DNA of 64,000 bases, taken from NCBI GenBank assembly GCA_014377485.1, contig JACMPM010000009.1, positions 52,632 to 116,631 of the forward strand. Reading direction: 5' to 3'. This DNA is from Bacteriovorax sp. (GTDB lineage: Bacteria; Bdellovibrionota; Bacteriovoracia; Bacteriovoracales; Bacteriovoracaceae). A program made the translations under genes and the position numbers. Position 1 is the stretch's first letter. Every line of letters begins with the position of its first letter. The notes beneath the pieces were generated by a model. The model saw only the letters and a program-made list of their open reading frames with translations. It was not told the DNA's origin and did not search any database. This document shows positions 26,074-35,428 of the stretch, in pieces.

Positions 26074-29000
26074 GTGTACATTTACGTCAAGATGTATGCG
26101 CAGTTTAAAAACTTTTTTTTTCTAAATGTTTCTCCTCTCGTTAAATTGGGGCAAGAGAAAATTCTAGAATTCGACGATCTCCTTCCTTCTCCAGAAGAAA
26201 TCAAAATAAATCGCGATTTAAAAGTCAAACCGATAGATTTAAGCTCTCAAAAAAAGTTTATGTTTGCATTACTAATGGAACAAAAGAATCTCGTCCTTAA
26301 AGCGTGGGCCTTTTATTTACTGGGTATTTTTTCAAGTCTTTCAACGCCACTTTTTGTAAATCTCTTCATTACCAGGCTGACCGAACTTACCAAAGCAAAC
26401 GGTGGAGGTATCTACCATATTCTCCCTGTTGCAATCGGGATCGGCCTGATCGGTGTATTTATCGGAATTGGTTATCAGCATAATTTTTATTCTATTTTGT
26501 TAGCTAATTTAAAAATCATTGCGCGTTTAAATCGTTTGATATTCGAGCAGGCCCTCAAGCTCTCTCAAAAAGCACGACAAAATGTGAACGTTGGCGATGT
26601 TGTCAATCACATGAGTTCAGACTCCGAAGCAATTGCAGATTTTCCAATGTTACTTGGAGATTTGGGGTGGGCTTCGATATTATTAATCGGCTCAGTTTCA
26701 ATGCTCTTTTATTACCTCGGATGGACTGCTCTGGTCGCTGTTATTATACTCGCCGTACTTATGCCTGTGACTCGAAAAATTGCAAAAAACTTTATTCATT
26801 TAGAAGATGAAATGATGCAGAAAAGAGATCGTCGAGTAACTTTGATGAGTCAAATTTTACAGTCTATGAGATTGGTAAAATATTTTGTTTGGGAAAAAGA
26901 AATTGAAAAACAAGTTGCTCTGGTGCGCAGTGAGGAAGTTAGCGCTCGCAAAAAGTTGGCTAAAACAGAAATGTTGTCGGGACTAAGCTTTGTAGCAATT
27001 TCGACTTTAGTATTATTTGTATCATTAACTCTTCATGTTTTGAGAGGCCAGGTGCTCACACCTGCTTTGGTATTAACTTGTGTTTCGTTATTTGGTCTCA
27101 TGCAAGAACCTATTGGGCATTTACCTGGGGTTTTATCAAGGCTAATTAATGCTTGGGTATCGGCTAAACGAATTATTTCTTTTTTAAATGCTGATACAGT
27201 AACTGAAGATTTGAACGTTGAATTGTCTACTGTCGACTCGATCATTCGTTTTAATCATCTCACATATAAAATTGATGGAAGTACTTTTTCTTTAAGAAAT
27301 TTAAATTTAGAAATTGCAAAAGGATCAACCGTTGCGATTGTGGGTGCAGTAGGCGCGGGAAAAACAACTCTATTGCAGCTCCTTTTGCGAGAAGTAAATC
27401 CATCAGAAGGTTCAATTTTTGTTGGGTCAAATAAACTCGGTTATGTCAGCCAAGAAAGTTATATTTTAAATGCAACTGTTCTTGAAAATTTAAAAATGGG
27501 TCGGACTGATCTCTCGGATGAACAAATTCAAAAAGCCTTGTTTTTATCCAATATGGACCGGGATATTCTCAATCTACCGGGAGGACTTCTCACGGAAATT
27601 GGTGAAAAAGGTGTCAACCTTAGCGGGGGGCAAAAACAGAGATTGTCTCTTGCAAGATGCTTTTTGCAAGAGACAGAAATTGTTTTATTAGATGATCCAT
27701 TCTCAGCAGTAGATGTTCACACTGAAAAATTTCTAGTTCAAAATCTCTTATTTGATGCCTGGAGAGATAAAACAAGGATTATTGCGACTCATAGACTTGA
27801 GGCCTTAGAAAAATTTGACCGTATTTTATTTTTAGAAAATGGAGAGATTACGGGGGACGGAAAATTGGGTGACTTAATGGAGAATTGCCCAGGATTCAAA
27901 TACTTTTTTTCTCACCACCTTGATATACAGGGAGCAGAGTCGGATTCTTCTCTCGATAAAATACTCACAGCAAAAGACAATCTTCCTGAGTCGAGATTGA
28001 TGACTGATGAAGACCGCGAGCAAGGAGCCGTGAAAGGTTCACTCTATTGGGATTATATAAAAGCACTTGGTGGTAAAAAAACAAACCAAAAAATGATTAT
28101 TGTATTTCTTGGCGTTGGGGTTTTGTTGGTTTCTATTTTTCCACTTATGACACAATGGTGGTTAAGTTGGTTTCCAGCTCATCCAGAGAGAATGATGCCT
28201 ATTCATGGTGTTATGGTTTATGGATTAATTGCTTTAATAAGTCTCTGTACTCAAATGGCCAATCAAATTTTTTGGCTACAGAGAGGAATAAATGCAGGCA
28301 TAGAATTGCACGATAGTATGCTGAGTTGTGTGTTGCGAGCACCTGTACGATTTTTTGATAGCACTCCCGTTGGTCGCTTGCTGCAAAGATTTTCCCGAGA
28401 CCTAGAAGCTGTAGATATTCAGCTCCAGTGGAGTTTTGAAGCCGCAGTAAGATGTCTATTTCAAATTGTCGTTTCACTTTTTTTAATTATAGTTTCTGTT
28501 CCTTTTGTTTTGGTAGTGATTATTCCTGTGGGATGGTTCTATTGGAAATTTCAACTTGCTTACCGGGCTTCTGCTCGCGAAGTTAAAAGGATGGATTCAA
28601 TTAGACGTTCGCCTCGTTATGCTCATTTTAAAGAGACTCTAAATGGACTGCCGGTTATTCGTGCTTACAAAAAACAGTCTTGGTTTCGAGAGCAGTTTTT
28701 TGATCTTTTAGAAAAGAGTCAGAAAGCTTCAGTGAATAATTTTCTTTTGAATCGATGGTTTTCTCTGCGCATTCCTTTTATCGGCGGAATTGTGTCAGGT
28801 GCTACTGCTTTTTCGTTAATTTTCAGTGTGCATAATAATCTTCTCACTCCTTCGGTTGCAGGTTTGGTTATTATCTATTCGATGTCTTTTTGGGGAGCAC
28901 TCAATTGGGGAATTCGCATTTTATCTGACCTGGAGTCGAGGATGACTTCAATTGAAAGAATTCGATTTATGACTCAAATTTCAAGTGAAATCGACGTCTT

Positions 29001-29754
29001 TTCTTCAAGTAAAACGACAGTAGATGAAAACTGGCCATCGAGGGGACATATCAAATTTGTCGAAGCACGAGCGCGCTATGATGACTCTCTTCCAGAAGTC
29101 GTAAAGGGTTTAAGCGTAGAAATTCCTGCAAGCGCCCAGGTTGGAATTGTTGGTCGTACCGGAGCAGGAAAGACAACTTTATTCCAGATGATTTACCGTT
29201 TTATTAATCTTCACTCTGGAACAATTGAAATTGATGGAATTGATATTGCGAGTATTGATTTAGAAACATTGAGATCTCGTCTGGCCATTATTCCTCAAGA
29301 TCCAACTTTATTTATGGGAACTTTGAGAAGTAATCTCGATCCTTATTCAAGAAAATCAGATCAAGAAATTTGGAAAGTCCTAAGAGATACTGAACTCGAA
29401 GAATTGGTACTTGGATTTAAGCTGGGACTTGAAACTTTAATTAGCGACAGCGGAGCGAACTTATCACAAGGACAAAGACAACTTTTTTGCCTAGCCAGGG
29501 CTTTATTATTAGACGCCAAAATAATAATGCTCGATGAAGCAACTGCCAGTGTAGATGTGGTTTCTGATGCAAAAATCCAAAGAGTTTTAAGACAAGAATT
29601 AAAAGGTAAAACTGTTTTGATTATTGCTCATCGTTTGGGAACGGTGGCAGATTTAGATTTCCTGATGGTGATAAATGAAGGGCAATTAGAGTCATTTAAA
29701 AGACCAACAACTGAGCATTTACTTGCTTCTGAGTTTGGTTTATTGCCCACCTGA
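26074..29754 (+). CDS. Single-chain ABCC (MRP)-type ABC exporter with two TMDs and two NBDs
   Basis: A 1226-residue full transporter: TMD1 (about 65-370), NBD1 (about 390-610), TMD2 (about 660-940), NBD2 (about 985-1220). NBD1 has GAVGAGKTT, LSGGQKQRLSLARCF and IVLLDDPFSAVD. NBD2 has GRTGAGKTT, LSQGQRQLFCLARALLLD and IIMLDEATASVD. The D-D-P-x-S-A-V-D Walker B in NBD1 against D-E-A-T-A-S-V-D in NBD2, and the LSxGQRQLxCLARALL signature, are hallmarks of the eukaryotic ABCC/MRP subfamily with one degenerate ATP site. Bacterial exporters are normally half-molecules. The start is GTG 26074 or ATG 26092, both with weak ribosome-binding sites. The substrate is unknown; family members export drugs, conjugates and lipids. 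No accessory genes are adjacent. Confidence 0.9.
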   Translation: MYIYVKMYAQFKNFFFLNVSPLVKLGQEKILEFDDLLPSPEEIKINRDLKVKPIDLSSQKKFMFALLMEQKNLVLKAWAFYLLGIFSSLSTPLFVNLFITRLTELTKANGGGIYHILPVAIGIGLIGVFIGIGYQHNFYSILLANLKIIARLNRLIFEQALKLSQKARQNVNVGDVVNHMSSDSEAIADFPMLLGDLGWASILLIGSVSMLFYYLGWTALVAVIILAVLMPVTRKIAKNFIHLEDEMMQKRDRRVTLMSQILQSMRLVKYFVWEKEIEKQVALVRSEEVSARKKLAKTEMLSGLSFVAISTLVLFVSLTLHVLRGQVLTPALVLTCVSLFGLMQEPIGHLPGVLSRLINAWVSAKRIISFLNADTVTEDLNVELSTVDSIIRFNHLTYKIDGSTFSLRNLNLEIAKGSTVAIVGAVGAGKTTLLQLLLREVNPSEGSIFVGSNKLGYVSQESYILNATVLENLKMGRTDLSDEQIQKALFLSNMDRDILNLPGGLLTEIGEKGVNLSGGQKQRLSLARCFLQETEIVLLDDPFSAVDVHTEKFLVQNLLFDAWRDKTRIIATHRLEALEKFDRILFLENGEITGDGKLGDLMENCPGFKYFFSHHLDIQGAESDSSLDKILTAKDNLPESRLMTDEDREQGAVKGSLYWDYIKALGGKKTNQKMIIVFLGVGVLLVSIFPLMTQWWLSWFPAHPERMMPIHGVMVYGLIALISLCTQMANQIFWLQRGINAGIELHDSMLSCVLRAPVRFFDSTPVGRLLQRFSRDLEAVDIQLQWSFEAAVRCLFQIVVSLFLIIVSVPFVLVVIIPVGWFYWKFQLAYRASAREVKRMDSIRRSPRYAHFKETLNGLPVIRAYKKQSWFREQFFDLLEKSQKASVNNFLLNRWFSLRIPFIGGIVSGATAFSLIFSVHNNLLTPSVAGLVIIYSMSFWGALNWGIRILSDLESRMTSIERIRFMTQISSEIDVFSSSKTTVDENWPSRGHIKFVEARARYDDSLPEVVKGLSVEIPASAQVGIVGRTGAGKTTLFQMIYRFINLHSGTIEIDGIDIASIDLETLRSRLAIIPQDPTLFMGTLRSNLDPYSRKSDQEIWKVLRDTELEELVLGFKLGLETLISDSGANLSQGQRQLFCLARALLLDAKIIMLDEATASVDVVSDAKIQRVLRQELKGKTVLIIAHRLGTVADLDFLMVINEGQLESFKRPTTEHLLASEFGLLPT

Positions 29755-29765
29755 GTAATCCATTT

Positions 29766-30167
29766 TTATTTTAGCCCTAGTGATTTTAGAATTTTGTCTT
29801 GAAATTCAACTTCGGTAAATGGTTTTGGTAAAAACGCTTTTACTCCATTTTCTACAATTTTTTCTATCATTGTTTTATCAAGTGTTCCGGAAACAACGAC
29901 GATATTATTTTTTGAATTTAACGATTTGTCATCCATTTCTCTCAAAAGATCCAATCCACCTTTCTTAGGCATTTTCAAATCGAGAAGAATTAAAGCAAAT
30001 TTTTGATTGCGCAATTTACTTGAGGCCATGGAGCCATCGTGGGCGAATAAAATATTGCGGAAACATCCCATATTTTCACAGTAGCCTTTTAATATTTCAC
30101 AAATCGAAACATCATCATCGATAATGAGGACATCACCTCGTAATTGCTTTTTTCTATCTGGAATCAT
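29766..30167 (-). CDS. Single-domain response regulator (CheY-like receiver)
   Basis: A 133-residue stand-alone receiver. The acidic pocket is IIDDDV (D17-D19), the phosphoacceptor is in LILLDLKMPKKGG (D63), the switch Ser is in VVVSGT (S93), and the conserved Lys is in FLPKPF (K115). No output domain is present, so it must act through protein-protein contact, as CheY or a phosphorelay intermediate does. No kinase is adjacent. It converges on the ABC exporter and is divergent from clpS across 240 bases. Confidence 0.9.
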   Translation of the reverse strand: MIPDRKKQLRGDVLIIDDDVSICEILKGYCENMGCFRNILFAHDGSMASSKLRNQKFALILLDLKMPKKGGLDLLREMDDKSLNSKNNIVVVSGTLDKTMIEKIVENGVKAFLPKPFTEVEFQDKILKSLGLK

Positions 30168-30424
30168 TATTTAGTCTCCCTAATCCTTTATTATAGTATG
30201 ATCCTAATGTTTATTATAAATCCTTGTATTTATCTATTAAAGATAAAATATCTGATCTTTTGAGACTTGAAATTAGCCTCTAAAATAGGGCTAATCGATA
30301 AATAAAAATCGACTGTATCTCCCTTAGGTTTTCAAGATTGTCCTATAGAGTTTTTCAATGTCTGTTTCTCTCACTCGCACAGAACTCTTGCCTCTTTAAT
30401 TAAAAATGAGTGATAATTATAGTC

Positions 30425-30757
30425 ATGATGAATCACGACCATAATCAATCTGATAATGATGACGAAGAAGGTGGAACCTCCACTGTAATTAAAAACAAAG
30501 TCGAATTGCCTAAAAAATATAAAGTTTTACTTCATAATGATGACTACACCACTATGGAATTCGTGATCTTTATTCTTCAGGGCGTATTCCATAAAACAAT
30601 AGAAGAATCAGAAAAGATAATGATGGAAGTCCATCGCACCGGAATTGGACTTTGCGGAATTTATACTTTTGAGATTGCTGAGAGTAAGTCCAAAAAAGTT
30701 GAAAGACTGGCAAAAGAACATTCACATCCATTGATGTGTTCGATTGAACCCGAATAA
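30425..30757 (+). CDS. clpS: ATP-dependent Clp protease adaptor ClpS
   Basis: About 110 residues. ClpS delivers N-degron substrates to ClpA. The flexible acidic N-terminus is followed by the core YKVLLHNDDYTTMEFVIFIL, where N-D-D and the hydrophobic residues line the N-degron pocket, then VHRTGIGLCGIYTFEIAE. Several start codons are in frame (GTG 30410, ATG 30425, ATG 30428) and none has a good ribosome-binding site; I use 30425. A short out-of-frame ATG peptide begins at 30406. It precedes clpA by 32 bases, the usual clpS-clpA order. Confidence 0.92.
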   Translation: MMNHDHNQSDNDDEEGGTSTVIKNKVELPKKYKVLLHNDDYTTMEFVIFILQGVFHKTIEESEKIMMEVHRTGIGLCGIYTFEIAESKSKKVERLAKEHSHPLMCSIEPE

Positions 30758-30789
30758 TAGCTAATTTTAAAAATACCGTGGGAATTTAG

Positions 30790-33138
30790 ATGCAAAGTAA
30801 ACGCTTAGATCTCATTATCAACTCCGCCATCGTTAAAGCCAATCAACTTCAACATGAATATCTATCTTTAGAAATTCTCTTTTTTGCAATGCTTTCTGAT
30901 CCTGAGGTTAGAAGTCTCCTGGAGCATTGTGGGGCCGATTTAATTGAGCTCGAGGCAGAACTGACGAAGTTTTTAAATGATAAATCCAACTTCAGCCTTC
31001 TTACGCTTCCAGAAATAAAAGAACTTTCTGTGATGCAATTTGCAGATCCTGAGTTGCGGGAACTGGCACGTGAAAATGGAATAACTTACCAGCCAGAAAT
31101 TTCAGAAGGACTTCAGCGGGTCATTCAAAGGGCCGCGATGCATGTTCAATCTTCAGGAAAAAAAGATATTTTAGGAGTCAATCTGCTGATCGCTCTTTTT
31201 GGCGAGCAAGAAAGTTTTGTTAACTATCTTTTAGGTGCTCATGGTGTAGAAAAGTTTGATGTAGTCAAACTTATTGCCCATGGAATTGATAAACCAGTCA
31301 ACAGCGATGTTTCAATCAACGATGAGATAAGATCTGAATTAGGTTCAGAGAAGGCTCCAGCTAAACAAAGTGCACTAGAAGAATATTGTTTAAATCTCAA
31401 CCTTGAAGTGGAAAAAAATCGTATTGATCCTATCATAGGTCGAGAAGAAGAAATCGAACGGGTTGCCCAGATTTTAAGCCGTAGAAGAAAAAATAATCCA
31501 TTATTAGTGGGCGAGGCAGGGGTTGGAAAAACTGCAATAGCTGAAGGGCTTGCTTACCGTATTGTGAAAGGTGAAGTTCCAGATCTTTTAACAAAAGCCA
31601 CAGTATTTAGCTTGGATTTAGCAAGTTTACTTGCCGGTACAAAATATCGTGGAGATTTTGAGCAACGATTGAAGAATGTAATGAAAGAGCTCATGGCCTA
31701 TAACGAAAAAGGTAAGGGAGAGGCCATTCTCTTTATCGATGAAATTCATACAATCATGGGAGCTGGAGCAACTAGTGGAGGATCGATGGATGCCTCTAAT
31801 CTTTTAAAGCCGGCCCTAAGTTCAGGACGTCTTCGTTGTATCGGCAGCACGACTTATGAAGAGTATAGAAAATTCATCGAAAAGGATTCGGCCTTCAATC
31901 GCCGTATGCAAAAAGTCGATATTAACGAACCTTCAATAGATGACACATATAAAATTCTTTTAGGTCTGAAATCAAAGTTTGAAGATTATCATAATGTTAA
32001 ATATTCCAACTCAATCATAAGGTTGATCGTTGATTTGGCCCATAAACATATTACTGATAGAAAAAATCCTGACAAATCAATCGATGTAATGGATGAAGTT
32101 GGGGCCATGATTCGAATTATGCCTGAATCTAAACGTCATATAAACGTGAGCAAAAAAGATATTGAAACAATTGTCGCCGCGATGGCAAAGATTCCAAAAA
32201 TGTCGGTGGCCGGTGATGAAAGAGAAAAATTAAGAAGTCTTAAAGCTAATTTACGCCTCATGATTTTTGGTCAGGACCAAGCTGTTGACCTGGTTGCCGA
32301 TGCTATTTTACTTTCTAGATCAGGTCTTGGACACGAGCAAAAACCCATCGGATCTTTTCTTTTTACAGGTCCAACCGGAGTTGGAAAAACTGAACTCGCA
32401 CGTCAATTGGCCAGAGAAATGGGTGTGCATCTCGAGCGATTTGATATGTCCGAATATATGGAAAAACATTCTGTCGCCAAGCTTATAGGTGCTCCTCCAG
32501 GTTACGTTGGGCATGAAAGCGGGGGAATTTTAACAGATGTAATGAAGAAGCATCCACATGCAGTTTTGTTATTAGATGAGATCGAGAAGGCCCATCCGGA
32601 TATCTTTAATATATTATTACAAATTATGGATCACGGAACTCTCACTGATTCACATGGGCGTGCAACTGATTTTAGAAATGTCGTCATTATTATGACATCG
32701 AATGCCGGCGCAAAAGAAATGGAAGGCGGCTCGATTGGAATTAATAAAGAGGCCAATGCACAAACATTTAAGCGCGAGCATAAGATAAAAGAGTTCTTTT
32801 CGCCTGAATTTAGAAATAGATTGGATGCGATTGTTCATTTCAACAAGCTTGGATCTGATCAAATCTTAAAAATCGTCGATAAATTCCTCATTCAACTTGA
32901 AACAAAGCTCGCAGAAAAGAATGTTGAGCTCAAAATAGATGAATCTGCTCGTCTTCATCTTGCAAAAATTGGCTTCGATCCATTAATGGGGGCAAGACCA
33001 CTCGCTAGAATCATCGATACTGAGATCAAGAAGCCACTTTCTCATGAAATTCTTTTCGGAAAACTCGAAAAAGGTGGTGTTGTTGTGGTCTCGTTGGATG
33101 ATATTCACCAAAAAATCGTCTTTAACTTCCCAAATTAG
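30790..33138 (+). CDS. clpA: ATP-dependent Clp protease ATP-binding subunit ClpA
   Basis: A 782-residue AAA+ unfoldase. The N-domain (1-150) binds ClpS and substrates. D1 has [17 protein letters not shown] (about 239) and [15 protein letters not shown]2 has [17 protein letters not shown] (about 525), [13 protein letters not shown] and [14 protein letters not shown]. There is no ClpB-type middle domain. The ClpP-docking loop, I-G-L in E. coli ClpA, reads I-G-I here ([10 protein letters not shown]). ClpP is encoded at 56.5 kb. The 319 bases after the stop hold no gene but carry repeated motifs described separately. Confidence 0.95.
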   Translation: MQSKRLDLIINSAIVKANQLQHEYLSLEILFFAMLSDPEVRSLLEHCGADLIELEAELTKFLNDKSNFSLLTLPEIKELSVMQFADPELRELARENGITYQPEISEGLQRVIQRAAMHVQSSGKKDILGVNLLIALFGEQESFVNYLLGAHGVEKFDVVKLIAHGIDKPVNSDVSINDEIRSELGSEKAPAKQSALEEYCLNLNLEVEKNRIDPIIGREEEIERVAQILSRRRKNNPLLVGEAGVGKTAIAEGLAYRIVKGEVPDLLTKATVFSLDLASLLAGTKYRGDFEQRLKNVMKELMAYNEKGKGEAILFIDEIHTIMGAGATSGGSMDASNLLKPALSSGRLRCIGSTTYEEYRKFIEKDSAFNRRMQKVDINEPSIDDTYKILLGLKSKFEDYHNVKYSNSIIRLIVDLAHKHITDRKNPDKSIDVMDEVGAMIRIMPESKRHINVSKKDIETIVAAMAKIPKMSVAGDEREKLRSLKANLRLMIFGQDQAVDLVADAILLSRSGLGHEQKPIGSFLFTGPTGVGKTELARQLAREMGVHLERFDMSEYMEKHSVAKLIGAPPGYVGHESGGILTDVMKKHPHAVLLLDEIEKAHPDIFNILLQIMDHGTLTDSHGRATDFRNVVIIMTSNAGAKEMEGGSIGINKEANAQTFKREHKIKEFFSPEFRNRLDAIVHFNKLGSDQILKIVDKFLIQLETKLAEKNVELKIDESARLHLAKIGFDPLMGARPLARIIDTEIKKPLSHEILFGKLEKGGVVVVSLDDIHQKIVFNFPN

Positions 33139-33179
33139 GCATTTTTTTACCTCCTGAACAATTTATTTTCATCTAGTGG

Positions 33180-33333
33180 GAGCTTCATCGAAGCTCTCTA
33201 TGTTCACATCAAAAAAAAAATAAAAAAAATTCTGAGTTGTGGAAAACGTCTGAAATGTCGATGAATAAAGCATTTCAGCGATTCATCGAGAGTAAAGTGG
33301 TGACCCAAAAAGTGCTCCATCATCGATTTGATG
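33180..33333. promoter_or_regulatory. Cluster of TCATCGA motifs and overlapping inverted repeats upstream of the histone-like gene
   Basis: TTCATCGA occurs at 33184-33191 and 33282-33289, its reverse complement at 33258-33265, and the shorter TCATCGA at 33320-33326. The first lies in GAGCTTC-ATC-GAAGCTC (33180-33196). CTGAAATG (33250-33257) pairs with CATTTCAG (33271-33278), while CGATGAAT in its loop (33259-33266) pairs with ATTCATCG (33281-33288), so the two 8-bp stems are interleaved. CATCA/TGATG (33319-33334 region) adds a fourth dyad. No gene is visible between 33139 and 33457. An operator array or a switching RNA leader are both possible. Confidence 0.4.
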
Positions 33334-33396
33334 AAAAAAAAAACTAAAGGAATAAAAAAAACATACGAAAAATAAAACATACATGTTACTTTTTGT

Positions 33397-33425
33397 TTGC
33401 ACGAAAATAAAAAAATGTTTATTCT
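33397..33425 (+). promoter_or_regulatory. Candidate promoter of the histone-like gene
   Basis: TTGCAC and TATTCT are separated by 17 bases, ending 32 bases before the start codon. Both hexamers are only partial matches to sigma-70 consensus, but spacing and position are good. Confidence 0.35.
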
Positions 33426-33457
33426 TAGTAAAAGAATAAAAACTTTTGGAGGGTTTT

Positions 33458-33661
33458 ATGGCTGTTAAGAAAGCAACAAAAAAGGCTACTAAAAAAGTAG
33501 CAAAGAAAGCAACGAAGAAAGTAGCGAAAAAAGCTGCTAAAAAAGTAGCGAAAAAAGCTACGAAAAAAGTAGCTAAAAAAGCTACGAAAAAAGTAGCTAA
33601 AAAAGCTACAAAAAAAGTAGCTAAAAAAGCTACGAAAAAAGTTGCAGCTGTAAAAGCTTAA
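33458..33661 (+). CDS. Ala/Lys-rich histone H1-like DNA-binding protein
   Basis: A 67-residue protein built almost entirely from Lys, Ala, Thr and Val. After MAVKKATKKATKK, an 8-residue unit of the form KKATKKVA repeats to near the end. This matches the lysine-rich tails of bacterial histone H1-like proteins (HC2, AlgP-like) that bind and compact DNA by charge. The DNA is a matching series of about 24-base near-identical repeats, so copy number can probably vary between strains. GGAGGG lies 4-5 bases before the ATG at 33458. A strong terminator follows, so it is monocistronic and possibly abundant. Confidence 0.85.
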   Translation: MAVKKATKKATKKVAKKATKKVAKKAAKKVAKKATKKVAKKATKKVAKKATKKVAKKATKKVAAVKA

Positions 33662-33683
33662 TTTTTTTTGAAGCGCTCTAGTT

Positions 33684-33715
33684 AAAAAAAGGGACCTTTG
33701 GGTCCCTTTTTTTTT
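33684..33715 (+). terminator. Rho-independent terminator of the histone-like gene
   Basis: GGGACC and GGTCCC, extended by A/T pairing, form a hairpin with a TTTG loop followed by nine T residues. Confidence 0.88.
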
Positions 33716-33859
33716 ACCAAAATTCCAAATTTCTCCTCTCATAACGTTCATTTATCGCTCTAGTCTTCCTGTTCGATTTACTTCCTGATCATAAGCTGTT
33801 AACTTCCCCCAACATTCTAAAAACGAGTAGCAAATAAGGCTTTTTAACAGGGTAATCTT

Positions 33860-35320
33860 ATGGCAACAGGTCTTGGTACAAGAGGCGACGGTCCTCGCGA
33901 ACAATCTACAATTAATGAGGCTACTGGTGAACGATTAGTCACCATGGGCGATCTTGAGTTTCCACCACGTAAGGTTTGGATGAAAACTTTTGGCTGCCAG
34001 ATGAACTATCACGATTCAGACAGAATCGCGGCTCATCTTCAGGATCTCAATTTCTCTAAAACTGAAACTTTAGAAGAAGCCGATCTGGTCCTTTTCAACA
34101 CATGTGCGGTCAGAGACCTTTCAAATAATAAATTTTATTCACAATTAGGCGAAATAAAGCACGCAAAGAAAAATAAGAAAGGCTTAGTGGTCGGAATCGG
34201 TGGATGCGTGGCCCAAACTGAGGGCCGTGAGCTTGTAGCAAAATATAAGCATCTTGATTTTGCTTTTGGGACTGATGTAATCGACACGATTAACGATATG
34301 GTCTTCCGAGTTTATGCTGGAGACTCAAAATTCACCATCAACTCTTGGGATCGAAGTGAAAACTTTTCGATCGAAACAAAGGTAAGTGGGGACTCACCAC
34401 AGGCCTTCGTAAACATCATTAAAGGCTGCAACAAGTATTGCACCTATTGTATTGTTCCTTACACACGCGGGAAAGAAAGATCGCGTTTAATGGCCGAAGT
34501 AGTGGCCGATGTGACAAAGCTTGTGAAGTATCAAGGCATTCAGGAAGTTACTCTTTTGGGTCAAAACGTAAATTCTTACGGAAAAGAAAATGGCGAGACT
34601 TTAGCGATGTTAATCACTGAACTCGACAAAATTGATGGCCTTGAGATTATAAGATACACAACATCTCATCCATACGATGTGAGTGATGACTTGATTGCCG
34701 TTCATGGATCGTCTAAAAAATTATCAAAACATCTTCATTTACCGGTTCAATCTGGATCGGCAACAGTATTAGAGAGAATGCACCGAGAGTATACGCCTGA
34801 ACATTATCTTGGATTATTGGCAAAACTTCGCGCAGCCCAGCCTGAAATTGTTCTTTCGACTGATATAATCGCAGGATTTGTGAACGAAACAGATGAAGAA
34901 CATAAAGCAACGCTCGAGCTTTTGGACAAAGCTCAGTTCGATTTTATTTATTCTTATGTTTACTCAAAAAGAAATAAAACTCGTGCGGCCAATTTTGAAG
35001 ATTCATTATCTGATGATGTTCGTGGAGCACGCCTACGTGAAATTCAGGCTTACCAATTAAAGATTCAGGATAAAATCCACCAAACGATGATCGGAAAAAC
35101 ATTCCGCATCTTAGTTGATAGCGATGGAAATATGGGCGGAGTAAAAAAATGGAAAGGTCGCACAAACTGTAATAGAATTGTCCACTTTATACCAAAAACC
35201 CAGGATCAAGATTATAAATGGCATTGGGTAGATGTAAAAATCATATCTGCAACTGCGCTTTCTAGCCAGGCTGAGTTTGTCGCCGATCTTGGGAAACAAG
35301 CACCTTCATTATTTCAGTAA
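33860..35320 (+). CDS. miaB: tRNA-2-methylthio-N6-dimethylallyladenosine synthase MiaB
   Basis: A 486-residue radical-SAM methylthiotransferase that adds a 2-methylthio group to i6A37 in tRNA. The N-terminal UPF0004 domain binds one cluster with C46 (MKTFGCQMNYHDSD), C82 (FNTCAVRD) and C116 (GGCVAQ). The radical-SAM cluster is C190-x3-C194-x2-C197 (GCNKYCTYCIVPYTRG). VTLLGQNVNSY and LHLPVQSGS are MiaB-type, and a TRAM domain ends the protein. The first about 36 residues extend beyond most MiaB proteins; an internal ATG at codon 29 is an alternative. A strong hairpin follows the stop. Confidence 0.95.
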   Translation: MATGLGTRGDGPREQSTINEATGERLVTMGDLEFPPRKVWMKTFGCQMNYHDSDRIAAHLQDLNFSKTETLEEADLVLFNTCAVRDLSNNKFYSQLGEIKHAKKNKKGLVVGIGGCVAQTEGRELVAKYKHLDFAFGTDVIDTINDMVFRVYAGDSKFTINSWDRSENFSIETKVSGDSPQAFVNIIKGCNKYCTYCIVPYTRGKERSRLMAEVVADVTKLVKYQGIQEVTLLGQNVNSYGKENGETLAMLITELDKIDGLEIIRYTTSHPYDVSDDLIAVHGSSKKLSKHLHLPVQSGSATVLERMHREYTPEHYLGLLAKLRAAQPEIVLSTDIIAGFVNETDEEHKATLELLDKAQFDFIYSYVYSKRNKTRAANFEDSLSDDVRGARLREIQAYQLKIQDKIHQTMIGKTFRILVDSDGNMGGVKKWKGRTNCNRIVHFIPKTQDQDYKWHWVDVKIISATALSSQAEFVADLGKQAPSLFQ

Positions 35321-35354
35321 ATTACATCCTTATTTTTAGACTTCATTAGATCAG

Positions 35355-35380
35355 TTTAGGGGGAAATTCTTCCCCCTAAA
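35355..35380 (+). terminator. Strong hairpin after miaB, likely terminator
   Basis: TTTAGGGGGAA and TTCCCCCTAAA form a perfect 11-bp stem with a 4-base loop. The stem is stable, but no T-tract follows immediately, so it might instead stabilise the 3' end. Confidence 0.55.
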
Positions 35381-35428
35381 GTGCTTTAGAATTTCAGTTG
35401 CTACAATAGACTATAAGTCGAGGTGGCC

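Noticed and set aside
33250..33288. A true H-type RNA pseudoknot
   Set aside because: The 2-base linker across an 8-bp stem is too short; alternative hairpins or protein-binding dyads are more likely.
33425..33751. A 108-codon minus-strand frame rich in Phe, Ser and Tyr opposite the histone-like gene
   Set aside because: It is the antisense of a Lys/Ala repeat; the plus strand has a strong ribosome-binding site and terminator.
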